Source: Altererythrobacter sp. (GTDB lineage: Bacteria; Pseudomonadota; Alphaproteobacteria; Sphingomonadales; Sphingomonadaceae). From it: a stretch of 64,000 bases of DNA. This document shows, piece by piece, positions 42,564-52,003 of the stretch. The translations under genes and the position numbers were made by a program. The DNA lies in NCBI GenBank assembly GCA_031178065.1, contig JAPSJS010000002.1, forward strand, positions 62,001 through 126,000. Reading direction: 5' to 3'. Every line of letters begins with the position of its first letter. The stretch's first letter is position 1. The notes under the pieces are model-generated. The model did no database searches and was not told where the DNA came from. It saw nothing but the letters and a program-made list of their open reading frames with translations.

Positions 42564-44417
42564 ATGGAAGAACAGGCATTCGTTATCGCGCTGGTCGGGG
42601 TGCTCGGCATCGGAGCGCAGTGGATTGCCTGGCGCACGGGCTGGCCCGCGATCGTGCTGATGCTCGCGGCCGGCTTCCTCGCCGGGCCGATTCTGGGCCT
42701 GTTCGATCCGGAAGCGGCATTCGGTGAACTGCTCGAGCCGATGGTGGCCATCGGCGTCGCGCTGATCCTGTTCGAAGGCGGCCTCAATCTCGATCTGCGC
42801 GAGCTGCGCCATGCGGGCGACGGCGTCTGGCGGCTGGTTCTGTTCGGCGTGCCGATCGGCTGGCTGCTCGGCAGCCTCGCGGGGTACTACGTGGCGGGAC
42901 TGGTCTGGCCCGTCGCGATCTTGTTCGGCGGCATTCTCGTAGTCACCGGCCCCACGGTGGTCTTGCCGCTGCTCCGCCAGTCCAAGATCCAGCCGCGCCC
43001 CGCCGCCACGCTCAAGTGGGAAGCGATCGTCAACGATCCGCTCGGTGCGCTGTGCGCGGTGATCGCCTACGAATACTTCCGCCTCACGGCCGCCGCTCCC
43101 GATGCGACGCTGTTCGAGGTCGTCCCGCCGATGATCATCGCCGCGCTTCTCGCGGGCGGGATCGGCTATGTCGCGGCCCGCTTCGTGGCGTGGTCGTTCC
43201 CCCGCGGGCTGGTTCCGGAATACCTCAAGGCCCCGGTGCTCCTGACGCTGGTCATCGGGGTGTTCGTCCTGTCAAATGCGATCGAGCATGAGGCGGGGCT
43301 GATGGCGGTCACCGTGATGGGCGTGGCACTCGCCAACATGAACGTCACCAGCCTGCGCTCGATCCACCACTTCAAGGAGAACATCGCGCTCATCCTGGTG
43401 TCGGGCATCTTCATCGTGCTGTCGGCTTCGCTCGACTACGAGGAGCTGAGCTATCTCAATTGGCGGTTCGGCCTGTTCCTGCTCGCACTGCTGTTCCTCG
43501 TCCGCCCGCTGACGATACTCGTCAGCCTGCTGTTCAGCTCGGTTCCGTGGAACGAGCGGCTGCTGCTGGCGTGGATTGCGCCGCGCGGCATCGTCATGGT
43601 CGCCATATCCGGCCTGTTCGCCCTGCGCTTGTCGGAACTCGGCTATGCCGACGGCGAAGTCCTGATCGGCCTCAGCTTCGCGGTGGTGGTGGTGACGATC
43701 GTCGCACACGGCTTCACCATCGATCTCGTCGCACGCTGGCTGGGGCTGAGGGGCAGTTCTCGTCCCGGCCTGCTGATCGTCGGCAGCACCCCGTGGACGA
43801 TCGCCCTCGCGCAGGAGATGCACACGCTGAAGACCCCGGTGATGGTCGTCGATTCGAGCTGGCAGCGCCTCGCCCCCGCGCGGCGTGCGGGCCTGCCCTT
43901 CTATCACGGCGAGATCCTCAACGAAGCGACCGAGCACAACCTCGATCTCACCCCGTTCCAGGTGCTGGTCGCCGCGACGGAGAACGAGGCTTACAACACG
44001 CTCGTGTGCAACGAGTTTGCTTACGAGATCGGCCGCGACACCGTGTATCAGCTCGGCGAGGCGGTGAGCGAAGACGACCGCCACGCCATTCCGCCGTCGC
44101 TGCGCGGCCGCGCTCTGTTCGAATCCGGCTTCGGCGTGGCGGACGTCAACGAACGCCAGGCGCAGGGCTGGGTCTTCCGCAAGACCAAGCTGTCCGACGA
44201 GTTCAAGTTCGAGGACGCGCGCGAGCTTCTGCCGGAATCGGGGCATCTCCTGCTGCTGCTGCGCAAGGATGGCACGCTGCGCTTCTTCACCCACGCCTCG
44301 CGGCCTGACCCTCGGCCCGGCGATACCGTCATCTCCTTCACCCCGCCGAAGAGCCGAACGGCGGGCGAGGGGGCGGAGCGGCCGGCGAAGGGCAAGCGGG
44401 GGGTGCAACCGGCATGA
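42564..44417 (+). CDS. Cation:proton antiporter with C-terminal TrkA-N-like domain
   Basis: 617 residues. About 12-13 hydrophobic segments (residues 1-395) carry antiporter motifs such as LFEGGLNLDLRELR and GPTVVLPLLRQSK with the NDPLGALCAV block near the expected ion-binding aspartate. From about 403 there is a Rossmann/TrkA-N-like cytoplasmic domain. Its nucleotide loop reads IVGSTPWTIALAQEM instead of GxGxxG, so ligand binding may differ. The remaining C-terminus ends in a basic tail. It probably exchanges Na or K for protons. The stop overlaps the next start (ATGA). Confidence 0.92.
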   Translation: MEEQAFVIALVGVLGIGAQWIAWRTGWPAIVLMLAAGFLAGPILGLFDPEAAFGELLEPMVAIGVALILFEGGLNLDLRELRHAGDGVWRLVLFGVPIGWLLGSLAGYYVAGLVWPVAILFGGILVVTGPTVVLPLLRQSKIQPRPAATLKWEAIVNDPLGALCAVIAYEYFRLTAAAPDATLFEVVPPMIIAALLAGGIGYVAARFVAWSFPRGLVPEYLKAPVLLTLVIGVFVLSNAIEHEAGLMAVTVMGVALANMNVTSLRSIHHFKENIALILVSGIFIVLSASLDYEELSYLNWRFGLFLLALLFLVRPLTILVSLLFSSVPWNERLLLAWIAPRGIVMVAISGLFALRLSELGYADGEVLIGLSFAVVVVTIVAHGFTIDLVARWLGLRGSSRPGLLIVGSTPWTIALAQEMHTLKTPVMVVDSSWQRLAPARRAGLPFYHGEILNEATEHNLDLTPFQVLVAATENEAYNTLVCNEFAYEIGRDTVYQLGEAVSEDDRHAIPPSLRGRALFESGFGVADVNERQAQGWVFRKTKLSDEFKFEDARELLPESGHLLLLLRKDGTLRFFTHASRPDPRPGDTVISFTPPKSRTAGEGAERPAKGKRGVQPA

Positions 44418-45022
44418 TGATGAGGACCGAAACGATGAGACCACTGGTCGCGATGACGGCCGCGCTCGCTCTGGCGGGCTGCGACCGGCGCGAACCGCCC
44501 GCGCCGCCCGAACCGACACCCGAGGCAGTGCCCACCCAGGCGTCGATCATCCGACCGGACATCGAAGTCGAACGGCCGGAGCCGGAGCTCGAGCCGCTGG
44601 ACGCCAGCGTCACTTTCGCTGAGGCGGGTGGCGAATTGTCCGAAGCGGCGCTGGAGGATCTCGAAACGATCCTCGCATCGCCGCAACTGGCGGAAGGCGG
44701 CCCGATCGTGCTGCGCGGTCATACCGACTCGAGCGGAGACGACGAGGCCAATCTGCGCGTGTCGCAGCGGCGCGCGGAAATGGTGCGCGACTGGCTGGTC
44801 GAACATGGCGTGGACGAGGAGCGCATCACCGTGATCGCTATCGGCGAGCAGCGCCCGATCGCGCCCAATGCCAAGCTCGACGGGACGCCGGACGAGGCCG
44901 GCCGCGCGGCCAATCGGCGCGTCGATGTCTCGATCGCGCTACCCGATGTCGTGGCTGAAGAGGCGGACGAAGCGGAAGATAGCGAAGCCGCGCAATCCCA
45001 CGCGACCTCGCAGGTCGACTAG
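44414..45022 (+). CDS. OmpA-family lipoprotein
   Basis: 202 residues. A short signal ends in LALAGC. Then comes a Pro/Glu-rich linker (EPPAPPEPTPEAVPTQ), an OmpA peptidoglycan-binding domain (LRGHTDSSGDDEANLRVSQRRAEMVRDWL; GRAANRRVDVSIAL) and an acidic tail (EEADEAEDSEAAQ). It probably tethers the outer membrane to peptidoglycan. The start overlaps the antiporter stop as ATGA, an unusual partnership; the link may be co-expression only. It ends 6 bases from the convergent cysQ. Confidence 0.9.
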   Translation: MMMRTETMRPLVAMTAALALAGCDRREPPAPPEPTPEAVPTQASIIRPDIEVERPEPELEPLDASVTFAEAGGELSEAALEDLETILASPQLAEGGPIVLRGHTDSSGDDEANLRVSQRRAEMVRDWLVEHGVDEERITVIAIGEQRPIAPNAKLDGTPDEAGRAANRRVDVSIALPDVVAEEADEAEDSEAAQSHATSQVD

Positions 45023-45028
45023 CGCGCG

Positions 45029-45772
45029 TCAGCCGACCCGGCGCACTTCCTCGAGCACGCGTTCGGTCCATTCTGTTCGGCAGATGAGGAGGTCTGGGAG
45101 TTCGGTGTCTGGTTCGTTGTAGATGAGGGGGCTGCCGTCGATGCGCGAGCAGTGGAGGCCGTGGGCCTTGGCGACGGCGACGGGGGCGCAGTTGTCCCAC
45201 TGGTACTGTCCGCCCGAGTGGAGGTAGATTTCGGCCTGGCCGCGCACTACCGCCATGGCCTTGGCTCCGGCCGAGCCCATGGCGATGAGCTCGCCGCCGA
45301 TCGCCTCGGCCACGGCGAGCGCTTCCTTCGCGGGCCGGGTGCGGCTGACCACGAGGCGCGGCGTGGCGGCGGGTTCGGGCAGCGCGGCGGTCCGGTCACT
45401 GCGCAGCACGACGCCGCCGTTCAGGCCGGGCAGCGCGACTGCGCCGATCCTGGCTTCCCCATCGATCGCGAGCCCGACATGAACCGCCCAGTCGTCGCGC
45501 TCTTCCCCGTACTCGCGGGTCCCGTCGACCGGGTCGACGATCCAGACCCGCGACTTCTCGCGCCGGAGCAGCGTGTCGCGGCTTTCCTCCGATAGCACGC
45601 CGTCGTCCGGCCGCTGCGCCCGAAGTGCGTGGAGCAGGAACCGGTTCGAGATCTCGTCGCCCGCGCTGCCGAGCGCCTTGCCTTGGAACAGCCCGCTCTC
45701 GCGCACCTCGATCAGAATGCGTCCGGCGGCAGCGGCGATCTGCGCTGCGAGTTCGGCGTCTGTGATGGTCAT
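45029..45772 (-). CDS. cysQ: 3'(2'),5'-bisphosphate nucleotidase CysQ
   Basis: 247 residues of the inositol-monophosphatase superfamily, with [22 protein letters not shown] (metal aspartates) and [17 protein letters not shown]. The [15 protein letters not shown] stretch and C-terminal [18 protein letters not shown] are typical of CysQ. It hydrolyses 3'-phosphoadenosine 5'-phosphate left over from PAPS use. The ATG overlaps the cysNC stop (ATGA), which ties PAP removal to sulfate activation. Confidence 0.94.
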   Translation of the reverse strand: MTITDAELAAQIAAAAGRILIEVRESGLFQGKALGSAGDEISNRFLLHALRAQRPDDGVLSEESRDTLLRREKSRVWIVDPVDGTREYGEERDDWAVHVGLAIDGEARIGAVALPGLNGGVVLRSDRTAALPEPAATPRLVVSRTRPAKEALAVAEAIGGELIAMGSAGAKAMAVVRGQAEIYLHSGGQYQWDNCAPVAVAKAHGLHCSRIDGSPLIYNEPDTELPDLLICRTEWTERVLEEVRRVG

Positions 45773-47730
45773 TTGAGGGGGAGGATCCTGGAGACGATGT
45801 AGTCGGCCGCTTCCTCGACCGTCATGTCGACGGTGTTGACGCGGATCTCGGCGTTCTCGGGTTCCTCGTAGGGGCTGTCGATGCCGGTGAAGTTCTTCAG
45901 TGTGCCCTCACGTGCCTTCTTGTAAAGGCCCTTCACGTCGCGCGCCTCGGCCACATCCAGCGGGGTGTCGACGAAGATCTCGATGAACTCGCCGTCTTCC
46001 ATCATCTCGCGCACCATGCGCCGCTCGGCGCGGAACGGGCTGATGAAGGCGGTGAGGACGATGAGGCCGGCATCGGTCATCAGCCGGGCAACCTCGCCTA
46101 CGCGGCGGATGTTCTCGATCCGGTCGGCCTCGGTGAAGCCCAGGTCGCGGTTGAGCCCGTGGCGCACGTTGTCGCCGTCGAGCAGGAAAGTGTGCCGGTT
46201 CATCAGGTTGAGCTTCTGCTCGACCGCATTGGCGATGGTCGACTTGCCCGATCCCGAAAGGCCCGTGAACCACAGCACGCGCGGGCGCTGGTTCTTCAGG
46301 CCTGCGTGCTCCTCGCGGCCGATCGTGACCGGCTGCCAGTGGACGTTCTCGGCACGCCGTAAGCTGAAGTGCAGCATGCCGGCGCCCACGGTCGCATTGG
46401 TCATCTTGTCGATCAGGATGAACCCGCCGAGCGCACGGCTGTCGACATAGGGCTCAAACACGATCGGCCGCTCGGTGCGCAGCTCGGCCACGCCGATGGC
46501 GTTGAGGCCGAGCGTTTTTGCGGCCAAATGCTCCATAGTATTGACGTTGATCTCGTACTTCGGCTCCTGCACCGTGGCGGTCACCGTCTGTGTGGCGAGC
46601 TTGAGCCAGTAACCGCGGCCGGGCTTGAGCGCGTCGTCGCTCATCCACACGATGGTCGCCTCGAACTGGTCGGAGGCCTGCGGCGGATCGCCCGCCGCCG
46701 CGATGACATCGCCGCGCGAGCAGTCGATCTCGTCTGCGAACGTCAATGTCACCGACTGGCCGGCGACCGCTTCGTCGAGCTCGCCGTCGCCACCGGTGCC
46801 GCCTGCGGCGCCGGCCTTGCCCGGCATTACGACGATGGACCTGATCGTGCTCGTCTTGCCCGAGGGGACGACGCGGACCATGTCGCCCGGCTTCACCGTG
46901 CCGCTCGCGATCAGCCCGGAGAAGCCGCGGAAGTCGAGGTTGGGGCGGTTGACCCATTGCACCGGCATGCGGAAGGCTCGCGCCTGTGCTGCGGTATTGG
47001 CGATCTCGACCGTCTCGAGATGCTCGATGAGGCTCGGTCCGTCGTACCACGGCGTGCTGGGCGAAGGGGCAGCCGTGATGTTGTCGCCCTTGAAGCCCGA
47101 GATCGGGATCGCGGTGAAGCCCTCGATGCCGATCTCCTCGGCAAAGGCGCGGTAGTCGGCAACGATCCTGTCGAAGGTCTCCCGGTCGTAATCCACCAGG
47201 TCCATCTTGTTCACCGCCAGCACGAGGTGGCGGATGCCGATCAGGTGCGCGAGGTACGAGTGGCGCCGCGTCTGGACCAGCACGCCCTTGCGCGCATCGA
47301 CCAGGATCACCGCGAGATCGGCGGTCGAGGCGCCGGTCACCATATTGCGCGTGTACTGTTCGTGGCCGGGGGTGTCGGCGACGATGAACTTGCGCTTCTC
47401 GGTCGCGAAAAAGCGGTAGGCGACGTCGATCGTGATGCCCTGCTCGCGCTCGGCGGCAAGGCCGTCGACCAGCAGCGCGAAGTCGAGCTCCTGCCCCTGC
47501 GTGCCGACGCGCTTGGAATCCGACTCGAGGCTGGCGAGTTGATCCTCGAAGATCATCTTCGAATCGTAGAGCAGCCGCCCGATCAGGGTCGACTTGCCGT
47601 CGTCCACGCTGCCGCAGGTGATGAAGCGCAGCAGCCCCTTGTTCTGATGCTGCTCGAGATAGGCGTCGATGTCCTCGGCGATGAGGCTGTCGGTCCGGTA
47701 CGCGGGCTCGGATGAAGCGTCGTGGGTCAT
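45769..47730 (-). CDS. cysNC: Bifunctional sulfate adenylyltransferase subunit 1/adenylylsulfate kinase
   Basis: 653 residues from the ATG at 47730. The N-terminal CysN part is an EF-Tu-like GTPase with [12 protein letters not shown] (40-51), [12 protein letters not shown] and VNKMDLVDY, followed by beta-barrel domains. The C-terminal CysC part (from about 465) has its own P-loop [14 protein letters not shown] and [16 protein letters not shown]. The fusion makes APS, with CysD, and then PAPS. It overlaps the cysD stop by one base (TGATG) and cysQ by ATGA. The frame stays open upstream in cysD but is not coding there. Confidence 0.97.
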   Translation of the reverse strand: MTHDASSEPAYRTDSLIAEDIDAYLEQHQNKGLLRFITCGSVDDGKSTLIGRLLYDSKMIFEDQLASLESDSKRVGTQGQELDFALLVDGLAAEREQGITIDVAYRFFATEKRKFIVADTPGHEQYTRNMVTGASTADLAVILVDARKGVLVQTRRHSYLAHLIGIRHLVLAVNKMDLVDYDRETFDRIVADYRAFAEEIGIEGFTAIPISGFKGDNITAAPSPSTPWYDGPSLIEHLETVEIANTAAQARAFRMPVQWVNRPNLDFRGFSGLIASGTVKPGDMVRVVPSGKTSTIRSIVVMPGKAGAAGGTGGDGELDEAVAGQSVTLTFADEIDCSRGDVIAAAGDPPQASDQFEATIVWMSDDALKPGRGYWLKLATQTVTATVQEPKYEINVNTMEHLAAKTLGLNAIGVAELRTERPIVFEPYVDSRALGGFILIDKMTNATVGAGMLHFSLRRAENVHWQPVTIGREEHAGLKNQRPRVLWFTGLSGSGKSTIANAVEQKLNLMNRHTFLLDGDNVRHGLNRDLGFTEADRIENIRRVGEVARLMTDAGLIVLTAFISPFRAERRMVREMMEDGEFIEIFVDTPLDVAEARDVKGLYKKAREGTLKNFTGIDSPYEEPENAEIRVNTVDMTVEEAADYIVSRILPLK

Positions 47731-48647
47731 CAGAAGTACCCCTCCTGCTTCTTCTTCTCCATGCCGGCGCCGCCCTCGTCCTTGTCGATCGCGCGGCCCT
47801 GGCGTTCGCTGGTGGTGGTCAGCAGCATCTCCTGCACGACTTCGCTTAAAGTGGACGCCTCGCTCTCGACCGCGCCGGTCAGCGGATAGCAGCCCAGGGT
47901 GCGGAAGCGGATCGAGCGCATGACCGGCTCCTCGCCCGGCTCCAGCGGGAAGCGCTCGTCGTCGACCATCAGCAGCAGCCCGCCGCGCTCCACCGTCGGG
48001 CGCGGCGCGGCGAGGTAGAGCGGGACGATCTCGATCCCCTCGGCCATGATGTACTGCCAGATGTCGAGCTCGGTCCAGTTGGACAGCGGGAACACGCGGA
48101 TGCTCTCGCCCCCATTCTGACCCCGAGGGGCCTTCTTCGCGTTGTAGAGGTTCCACAGCTCGGGGCGCTGGTTCTTCGGGTCCCACCCGTGGCTCGCCGT
48201 GCGGAACGAGAAGATCCGCTCCTTCGCCCGGCTCTTCTCCTCGTCGCGCCGTGCGCCGCCGAAGGCCGCGTCGAAGCCGTAGTGGTCGAGCGCCTGCTTC
48301 AGCCCTTGTGTCTTCCACATGTCGGTGTGCAGCGGCCCGTGATCGAACGGGTTGATCCCCCGCTCCAGCGCCTCGGGGTTGCGCCACACCAGCAGCTCCA
48401 TCCCCGCGGTCTCGGCCATCCGGTCGCGCAACGCGTACATGTCGCGGAACTTCCAGGTCGTATCGACATGAAGCAGCGGAAACGGCGGCGGCGAAGGATA
48501 GAACGCCTTGCGCGCAAGGTGCAGCATGACCGCGCTGTCCTTGCCCACCGAATACAACATCACCGGCCGCGACGCCTCCGCCGCAACCTCCCGCATAATG
48601 TGGATGCTCTCGGCCTCAAGCCGCTCAAGATGGGTCAGGCTATGCAT
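47730..48647 (-). CDS. cysD: Sulfate adenylyltransferase subunit 2
   Basis: 305 residues from the ATG at 48647 ([17 protein letters not shown]), which aligns with the start of E. coli CysD. PP-loop ATPase subunit forming APS from sulfate and ATP. Motifs are [19 protein letters not shown] (PP-loop 33-38), [14 protein letters not shown] and [22 protein letters not shown]. An open frame continues upstream through the antisense of tRNA-Gly and is not coding. The 182 bases upstream probably hold the promoter of cysD-cysNC-cysQ; I could not pick a convincing -35/-10 pair. Confidence 0.97.
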   Translation of the reverse strand: MHSLTHLERLEAESIHIMREVAAEASRPVMLYSVGKDSAVMLHLARKAFYPSPPPFPLLHVDTTWKFRDMYALRDRMAETAGMELLVWRNPEALERGINPFDHGPLHTDMWKTQGLKQALDHYGFDAAFGGARRDEEKSRAKERIFSFRTASHGWDPKNQRPELWNLYNAKKAPRGQNGGESIRVFPLSNWTELDIWQYIMAEGIEIVPLYLAAPRPTVERGGLLLMVDDERFPLEPGEEPVMRSIRFRTLGCYPLTGAVESEASTLSEVVQEMLLTTTSERQGRAIDKDEGGAGMEKKKQEGYF

Positions 48648-48829
48648 CGACAATGTCTTGGAGGCGAACTCTACCAAGGGAAAGGATGCAGGACTGGCTA
48701 ATGGATCGGCGCCGAAGGGCAAAACGGATTTGCTTGAAAGGGGCGAAGCGATCGTGTCCCGCGCCGGCGGCCCGCAACCCGATGTTGACGAATCCGCGCC
48801 AATGATGGCAAGCGGTTTCCAGCGAGCGG

Positions 48830-48903
48830 GCGGGTATAGCTTAGTGGTAAAGCCCCAGCCTTCCAAGCTGGTTATGCGGGTTCGATTCCCGCTACCCGCT
48901 CCA
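48830..48903 (+). tRNA. tRNA-Gly (anticodon TCC)
   Basis: Complete cloverleaf with encoded CCA. Acceptor GCGGGTA/TACCCGC, D-arm GCTT/AAGC, anticodon stem CCAGC/GCTGG around CTTCCAA (anticodon TCC), 4-base variable region, T-arm GCGGG/CCCGC around TTCGATT. It is transcribed away from cysD. No clear T-run terminator follows before the gene at 49031. Confidence 0.97.
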
Positions 48904-49030
48904 ACTCTTCTCTTGTCGACGTTTCCTCCGGCCCCTGTGCGGTCGGTGCGCGTGCGCCATCGCCAGTTCTCCTGAAGCTCGGAACCAAGACCGGGCGCAG
49001 CCCATTCCTTTGGGCAAAGGAGATTTTTTG

Positions 49031-49927
49031 ATGGCGACACGATTCATCGATCGGGGCGAGCCGCAGCGATCGCAGTTTCTGACCGACAGCTTCCAGCGCG
49101 GGCTCGCGCATTGGAACCGCGAGCGCCTGCAGCCCGGATTCCCCGGAGAGGCATGGCAGCGCGAGCTGGAGCGCGACTTGCGGATGCAGCGGCTCGAAGG
49201 CGCATTTCTCGAAGGCCTGCGGGCGGAAGTCAGTACAGCGGCGGCCGAGGCGCCGACCGATCCCGACGGATTCATCGACTGGTTCGAAGGGCTGAAGGAG
49301 ACCGGCCCGGGCCAGGGCGATCGGTTGTTCCCGTGGCTGGCTGAGGAAGCCGATATGGACCAGTTCCGCTGGTTCTTCGAGCAGGAAGCCGCCGGCGAGG
49401 CGGGCTTCGACGATCTCGTGGCCATGACCCAGGTCAAGCTACCCGTGCGGCCGAAGCTGGAGCTCGCGCGCAATTACTGGGACGAGATGGGTCATGGCAC
49501 GGAGAAAGGCATGCACGGCCCCATGCTCGACGCCTTGGCCGAGACGCTGCGGGTCGATCCGGTGATTGAGAATACCGTGTGGGAGAGCCTGGCCCTCGCC
49601 AATGCGATGACGGCCATGGCGGTCAATCGGCGTTACGCGTGGCACTCGGTGGGCGCGCTGGGCGCCATTGAGCTTACCGCCCCCGGCCGCGCCGTGCTGG
49701 TCACCGAGGGCCTCCGGCGGCTCGGGTTCTCGGGCAAGGAGCGGCGTTATTTTGCGCTCCATGCGGTGCTCGACGTCAAGCACAGCGAGGATTGGAACCG
49801 GGAGGCGATCCGACCGGCAGTGGAGGAGGATCCCGCCCGCGCCACGGCAATGGCCGAAGGCGCGTTGATCCGCCTCAAGTGCGGCGAGCGCTGCTTCGAG
49901 GCCTATCGCGCGCAGCTATGGAGCTGA
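49031..49927 (+). CDS. Iron-containing redox enzyme family protein (haem-oxygenase-like fold)
   Basis: 298 residues from the ATG at 49031, which has AAGGAG 8 bases upstream. All-helical and soluble. Candidate metal ligands are E119 (FFEQEA), E152/H155 in NYWDEMGHG, and H244, D248 and H251 in [13 protein letters not shown]; the D-x2-H plus preceding His pattern is that of haem-oxygenase-like diiron oxidases (Haem_oxygenase_2). Members carry out varied oxygen-dependent reactions on small molecules. The physiological substrate here is unknown and no pathway genes surround it. It stands between tRNA-Gly and convergent panC. Confidence 0.82.
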   Translation: MATRFIDRGEPQRSQFLTDSFQRGLAHWNRERLQPGFPGEAWQRELERDLRMQRLEGAFLEGLRAEVSTAAAEAPTDPDGFIDWFEGLKETGPGQGDRLFPWLAEEADMDQFRWFFEQEAAGEAGFDDLVAMTQVKLPVRPKLELARNYWDEMGHGTEKGMHGPMLDALAETLRVDPVIENTVWESLALANAMTAMAVNRRYAWHSVGALGAIELTAPGRAVLVTEGLRRLGFSGKERRYFALHAVLDVKHSEDWNREAIRPAVEEDPARATAMAEGALIRLKCGERCFEAYRAQLWS

Positions 49928-49930
49928 CCG

Positions 49931-49955
49931 GACGGTAGCGCCGTGCGTTACCGTC
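49931..49955. terminator. Hairpin at the convergent junction before panC
   Basis: Stem GACGGTA (49931-49937) with TACCGTC (49949-49955) and an 11-base loop. It overlaps the panC stop codon and lies just after the stop of the plus-strand gene. No T-run on either strand, so a bidirectional terminator role is tentative. Confidence 0.4.
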
Positions 49956-50808
49956 TGCCAATCGCCATATTGTCGATCAGGCGCGTGCCGCCGATCCGTG
50001 CAGCGACGAGCAGGCGGGCGGGCGTCTCGCCAAGACGGTCCAGCCGCGCGAGGCTCGCCGCATCGGCGATGTCGGCATAGTCGACCGAGGAGAAGCCGGC
50101 GCCCGCCAGAGCCTGCTCCAGCGTTTCCAAGGCTGTGCGCACGTCCGCGCCGGCTTCGATCCGTTCGATCGCCTCGCGCATCGCGCGCGGCAGCGTCGCC
50201 GCCGCTTGGCGCTGCTCGGGCGAGAGGTAGCGATTGCGGCTCGACATCGCGAGCCCGTCCGCCTCGCGCACGGTCTGCACGCCGACGATGGCTTCGGCAC
50301 GCGGAGCGGTGAGATCGAGATCGCGGGCCATGCGGCGGATCACCGCGAGCTGCTGCCAATCCTTCTCGCCGAACAGGGCGACATCGGGCCGCACCTGGTT
50401 GAACAGCTTGCAGACCACGGTCGCGACCCCGTCGAAATGGCCGGGCCGGCTCGCGCCGCAGAAGCCCTCGCTCACGCCGGCGACCGAGATCGTGGTGGCG
50501 AACCCCTCTGGGTACATGTGCGCGGCGTCCGGCGCCCAGAGCAGGTCGACACCCTCCGCCTCCAGCAGGCGTGCGTCCTCCTCCATCTGGCGCGGATAAG
50601 CGTCGAGATCCTCGTTCGGGCCGAACTGCGTCGGGTTGACGAAGATGGATACGGCCACACGGTCGGCGCGCGCCCTGGCCTCGCGCACGAGTGTCAGGTG
50701 CCCCTCATGCAGCGCGCCCATCGTCGGCACGAGCGCCAGGCTTTCGCCCGCATCGCGGAGTGCCGCGACGGCCGTTCTCAACACATCAAGCTCGGTCGCG
50801 GTTTGCAC
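49948..50808 (-). CDS. panC: Pantoate--beta-alanine ligase
   Basis: 286 residues from a GTG at 50808, preceded by GGAGG about 10 bases away; this yields the usual ~280-residue length. The frame is open further, to 50970, but runs into mipZ antisense. It condenses pantoate and beta-alanine to pantothenate. The nucleotide motif MGALHEGHL is at 30-38; [35 protein letters not shown] and [14 protein letters not shown] are diagnostic. It is divergent from mipZ with ~58 bases between. Confidence 0.96.
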   Translation of the reverse strand: MQTATELDVLRTAVAALRDAGESLALVPTMGALHEGHLTLVREARARADRVAVSIFVNPTQFGPNEDLDAYPRQMEEDARLLEAEGVDLLWAPDAAHMYPEGFATTISVAGVSEGFCGASRPGHFDGVATVVCKLFNQVRPDVALFGEKDWQQLAVIRRMARDLDLTAPRAEAIVGVQTVREADGLAMSSRNRYLSPEQRQAAATLPRAMREAIERIEAGADVRTALETLEQALAGAGFSSVDYADIADAASLARLDRLGETPARLLVAARIGGTRLIDNMAIGRR

Positions 50809-50866
50809 GTCTACGGGGCCTCCGATAAAGCGAGCGCGGGGGCCGCTTAGCCGCAGGTGCCCGGCA

Positions 50867-51703
50867 ATGACAACAGACAGAAAGCCTGCCGCAGTGTCCG
50901 CCAAAGTGTCGCAGCGCCCGCACCGGATCGTGTTCGCCAACGAGAAAGGCGGAACCGGCAAGTCGACCACCGCGGTCCACGTGGCGGTCGCGCTCGCCTA
51001 TCGCGGGGCCAGGGTTGCCGCGATCGACATCGATTCGCGCCAGCGCACCATGGATCGCTACTTTGAAAATCGCGCCGAGACCGAGGAACGGCGAGGGGCT
51101 GCCCTGCCCAGCGCGCGCTGCGAGGTGTTCCGCGGGCAGTCAACCCAGGAGTTCGACGAGGCGCTCGAACGTCTGGGCGAGGGGGCGGACTTCCTCGTCA
51201 TCGACACGCCCGGGCGCGACGATCCGCTTGCGCGCCACGCGGCGGTCGGGGCGGACACGCTCGTTACCCCGCTCAACGACAGCTTCGTCGATTTCGACCT
51301 GATCGGCCAGGTCGATCCCGAGACGTTCAAGGTCCGCCGCCTGAGCTTCTATGCCGAGCTGATCTGGGACACGCGCAAGACGCGCGCGCTCGAGCAGCGG
51401 CAGGAAATCGACTGGGTGGTCGTGCGCAACCGCACCGGCCATGTCGAGGCGCGCAACATGCAGCGCATCGAACGCGCGCTGGGCGAGCTCTCGAAGCGCG
51501 CCGGCTTCCGTGTGGCGCGGGGCTTGTCGGAGCGCGTGATCTACCGCGAGCTCTTCCCTTCGGGGCTGACGCTGCTCGACAAGGGGCACCTGGGCGAACT
51601 CGGCACCAGCCATCTCGTCGCGCGGCAGGAGCTGCGCTCGCTGGTTGCCGGGCTGAACCTGCCCGCACCCGCGAGCAAGGCGGCAGAGCTGGAGCCGGCC
51701 TGA
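50867..51703 (+). CDS. mipZ: Division-plane positioning ATPase MipZ
   Basis: 278 residues. ParA/MinD-type ATPase with the deviant Walker [10 protein letters not shown] (27-35). [34 protein letters not shown] and [20 protein letters not shown] are the MipZ signature that separates it from plasmid ParA. In Caulobacter, MipZ forms a bipolar gradient from ParB and inhibits FtsZ, placing the division site at midcell. I start at the ATG at 50867; an open frame upstream is not coding. The J-protein and phosphohexomutase genes follow within 3 and 9 bases. Confidence 0.95.
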   Translation: MTTDRKPAAVSAKVSQRPHRIVFANEKGGTGKSTTAVHVAVALAYRGARVAAIDIDSRQRTMDRYFENRAETEERRGAALPSARCEVFRGQSTQEFDEALERLGEGADFLVIDTPGRDDPLARHAAVGADTLVTPLNDSFVDFDLIGQVDPETFKVRRLSFYAELIWDTRKTRALEQRQEIDWVVVRNRTGHVEARNMQRIERALGELSKRAGFRVARGLSERVIYRELFPSGLTLLDKGHLGELGTSHLVARQELRSLVAGLNLPAPASKAAELEPA

Positions 51704-51706
51704 CCC

Positions 51707-51994
51707 GTGCTGCGGCTGATCGTCATCCTTGCGGTCGTATCGATCGGCTGCCGGATGCTCTTCGGCAAGTGGCCGTGGGACTACCTGCGGCCGGGGTCGA
51801 CGCGCAGTCAGGCACTGTTTCGCGCGCGCAAGCTGCTCGGCGTGGATGCCCGTGCCGATCGCGGGGAAATAATTGCGGCCCACAAGCGTTTGGTGGCCAT
51901 GGTTCACCCCGACAGGGGCGGGACCAACGATCAGGTGCACGAGGCAAACGCCGCGCGCGACCTCCTGCTCAACGAACTGACCGACCAACGCTGA
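51707..51994 (+). CDS. Membrane-anchored J-domain protein
   Basis: 95 residues from a GTG. An N-terminal hydrophobic segment (MLRLIVILAVVSIGCRMLF) is followed by a compact J domain with HPDRGG at 67-72 inside LVAMVHPDRGGTNDQVHE. The layout resembles Tim14/Pam18-type J-proteins, in which a membrane anchor presents the domain to an Hsp70. It probably stimulates DnaK at the inner membrane; the client is unknown. It lies 3 bases after mipZ and 9 bases before the phosphohexomutase gene, so it belongs to that operon. Confidence 0.9.
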   Translation: MLRLIVILAVVSIGCRMLFGKWPWDYLRPGSTRSQALFRARKLLGVDARADRGEIIAAHKRLVAMVHPDRGGTNDQVHEANAARDLLLNELTDQR

Positions 51995-52003
51995 AGGGAG
52001 CGT

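Noticed and set aside
48981-49006. Second EcfG-like promoter before the haem-oxygenase-like gene
   Set aside because: GGAAC is followed after 17 bases by CATT, not CGTT. A similar near-match (GGAAC-N16-CATT at 61384-61408) precedes the 61437 gene. Without the CGTT core neither is convincing.
48648-49040. N-terminal extension of cysD through an upstream open frame
   Set aside because: The extension would be translated from the antisense strand of tRNA-Gly, and the ATG at 48647 matches the start of known CysD proteins.
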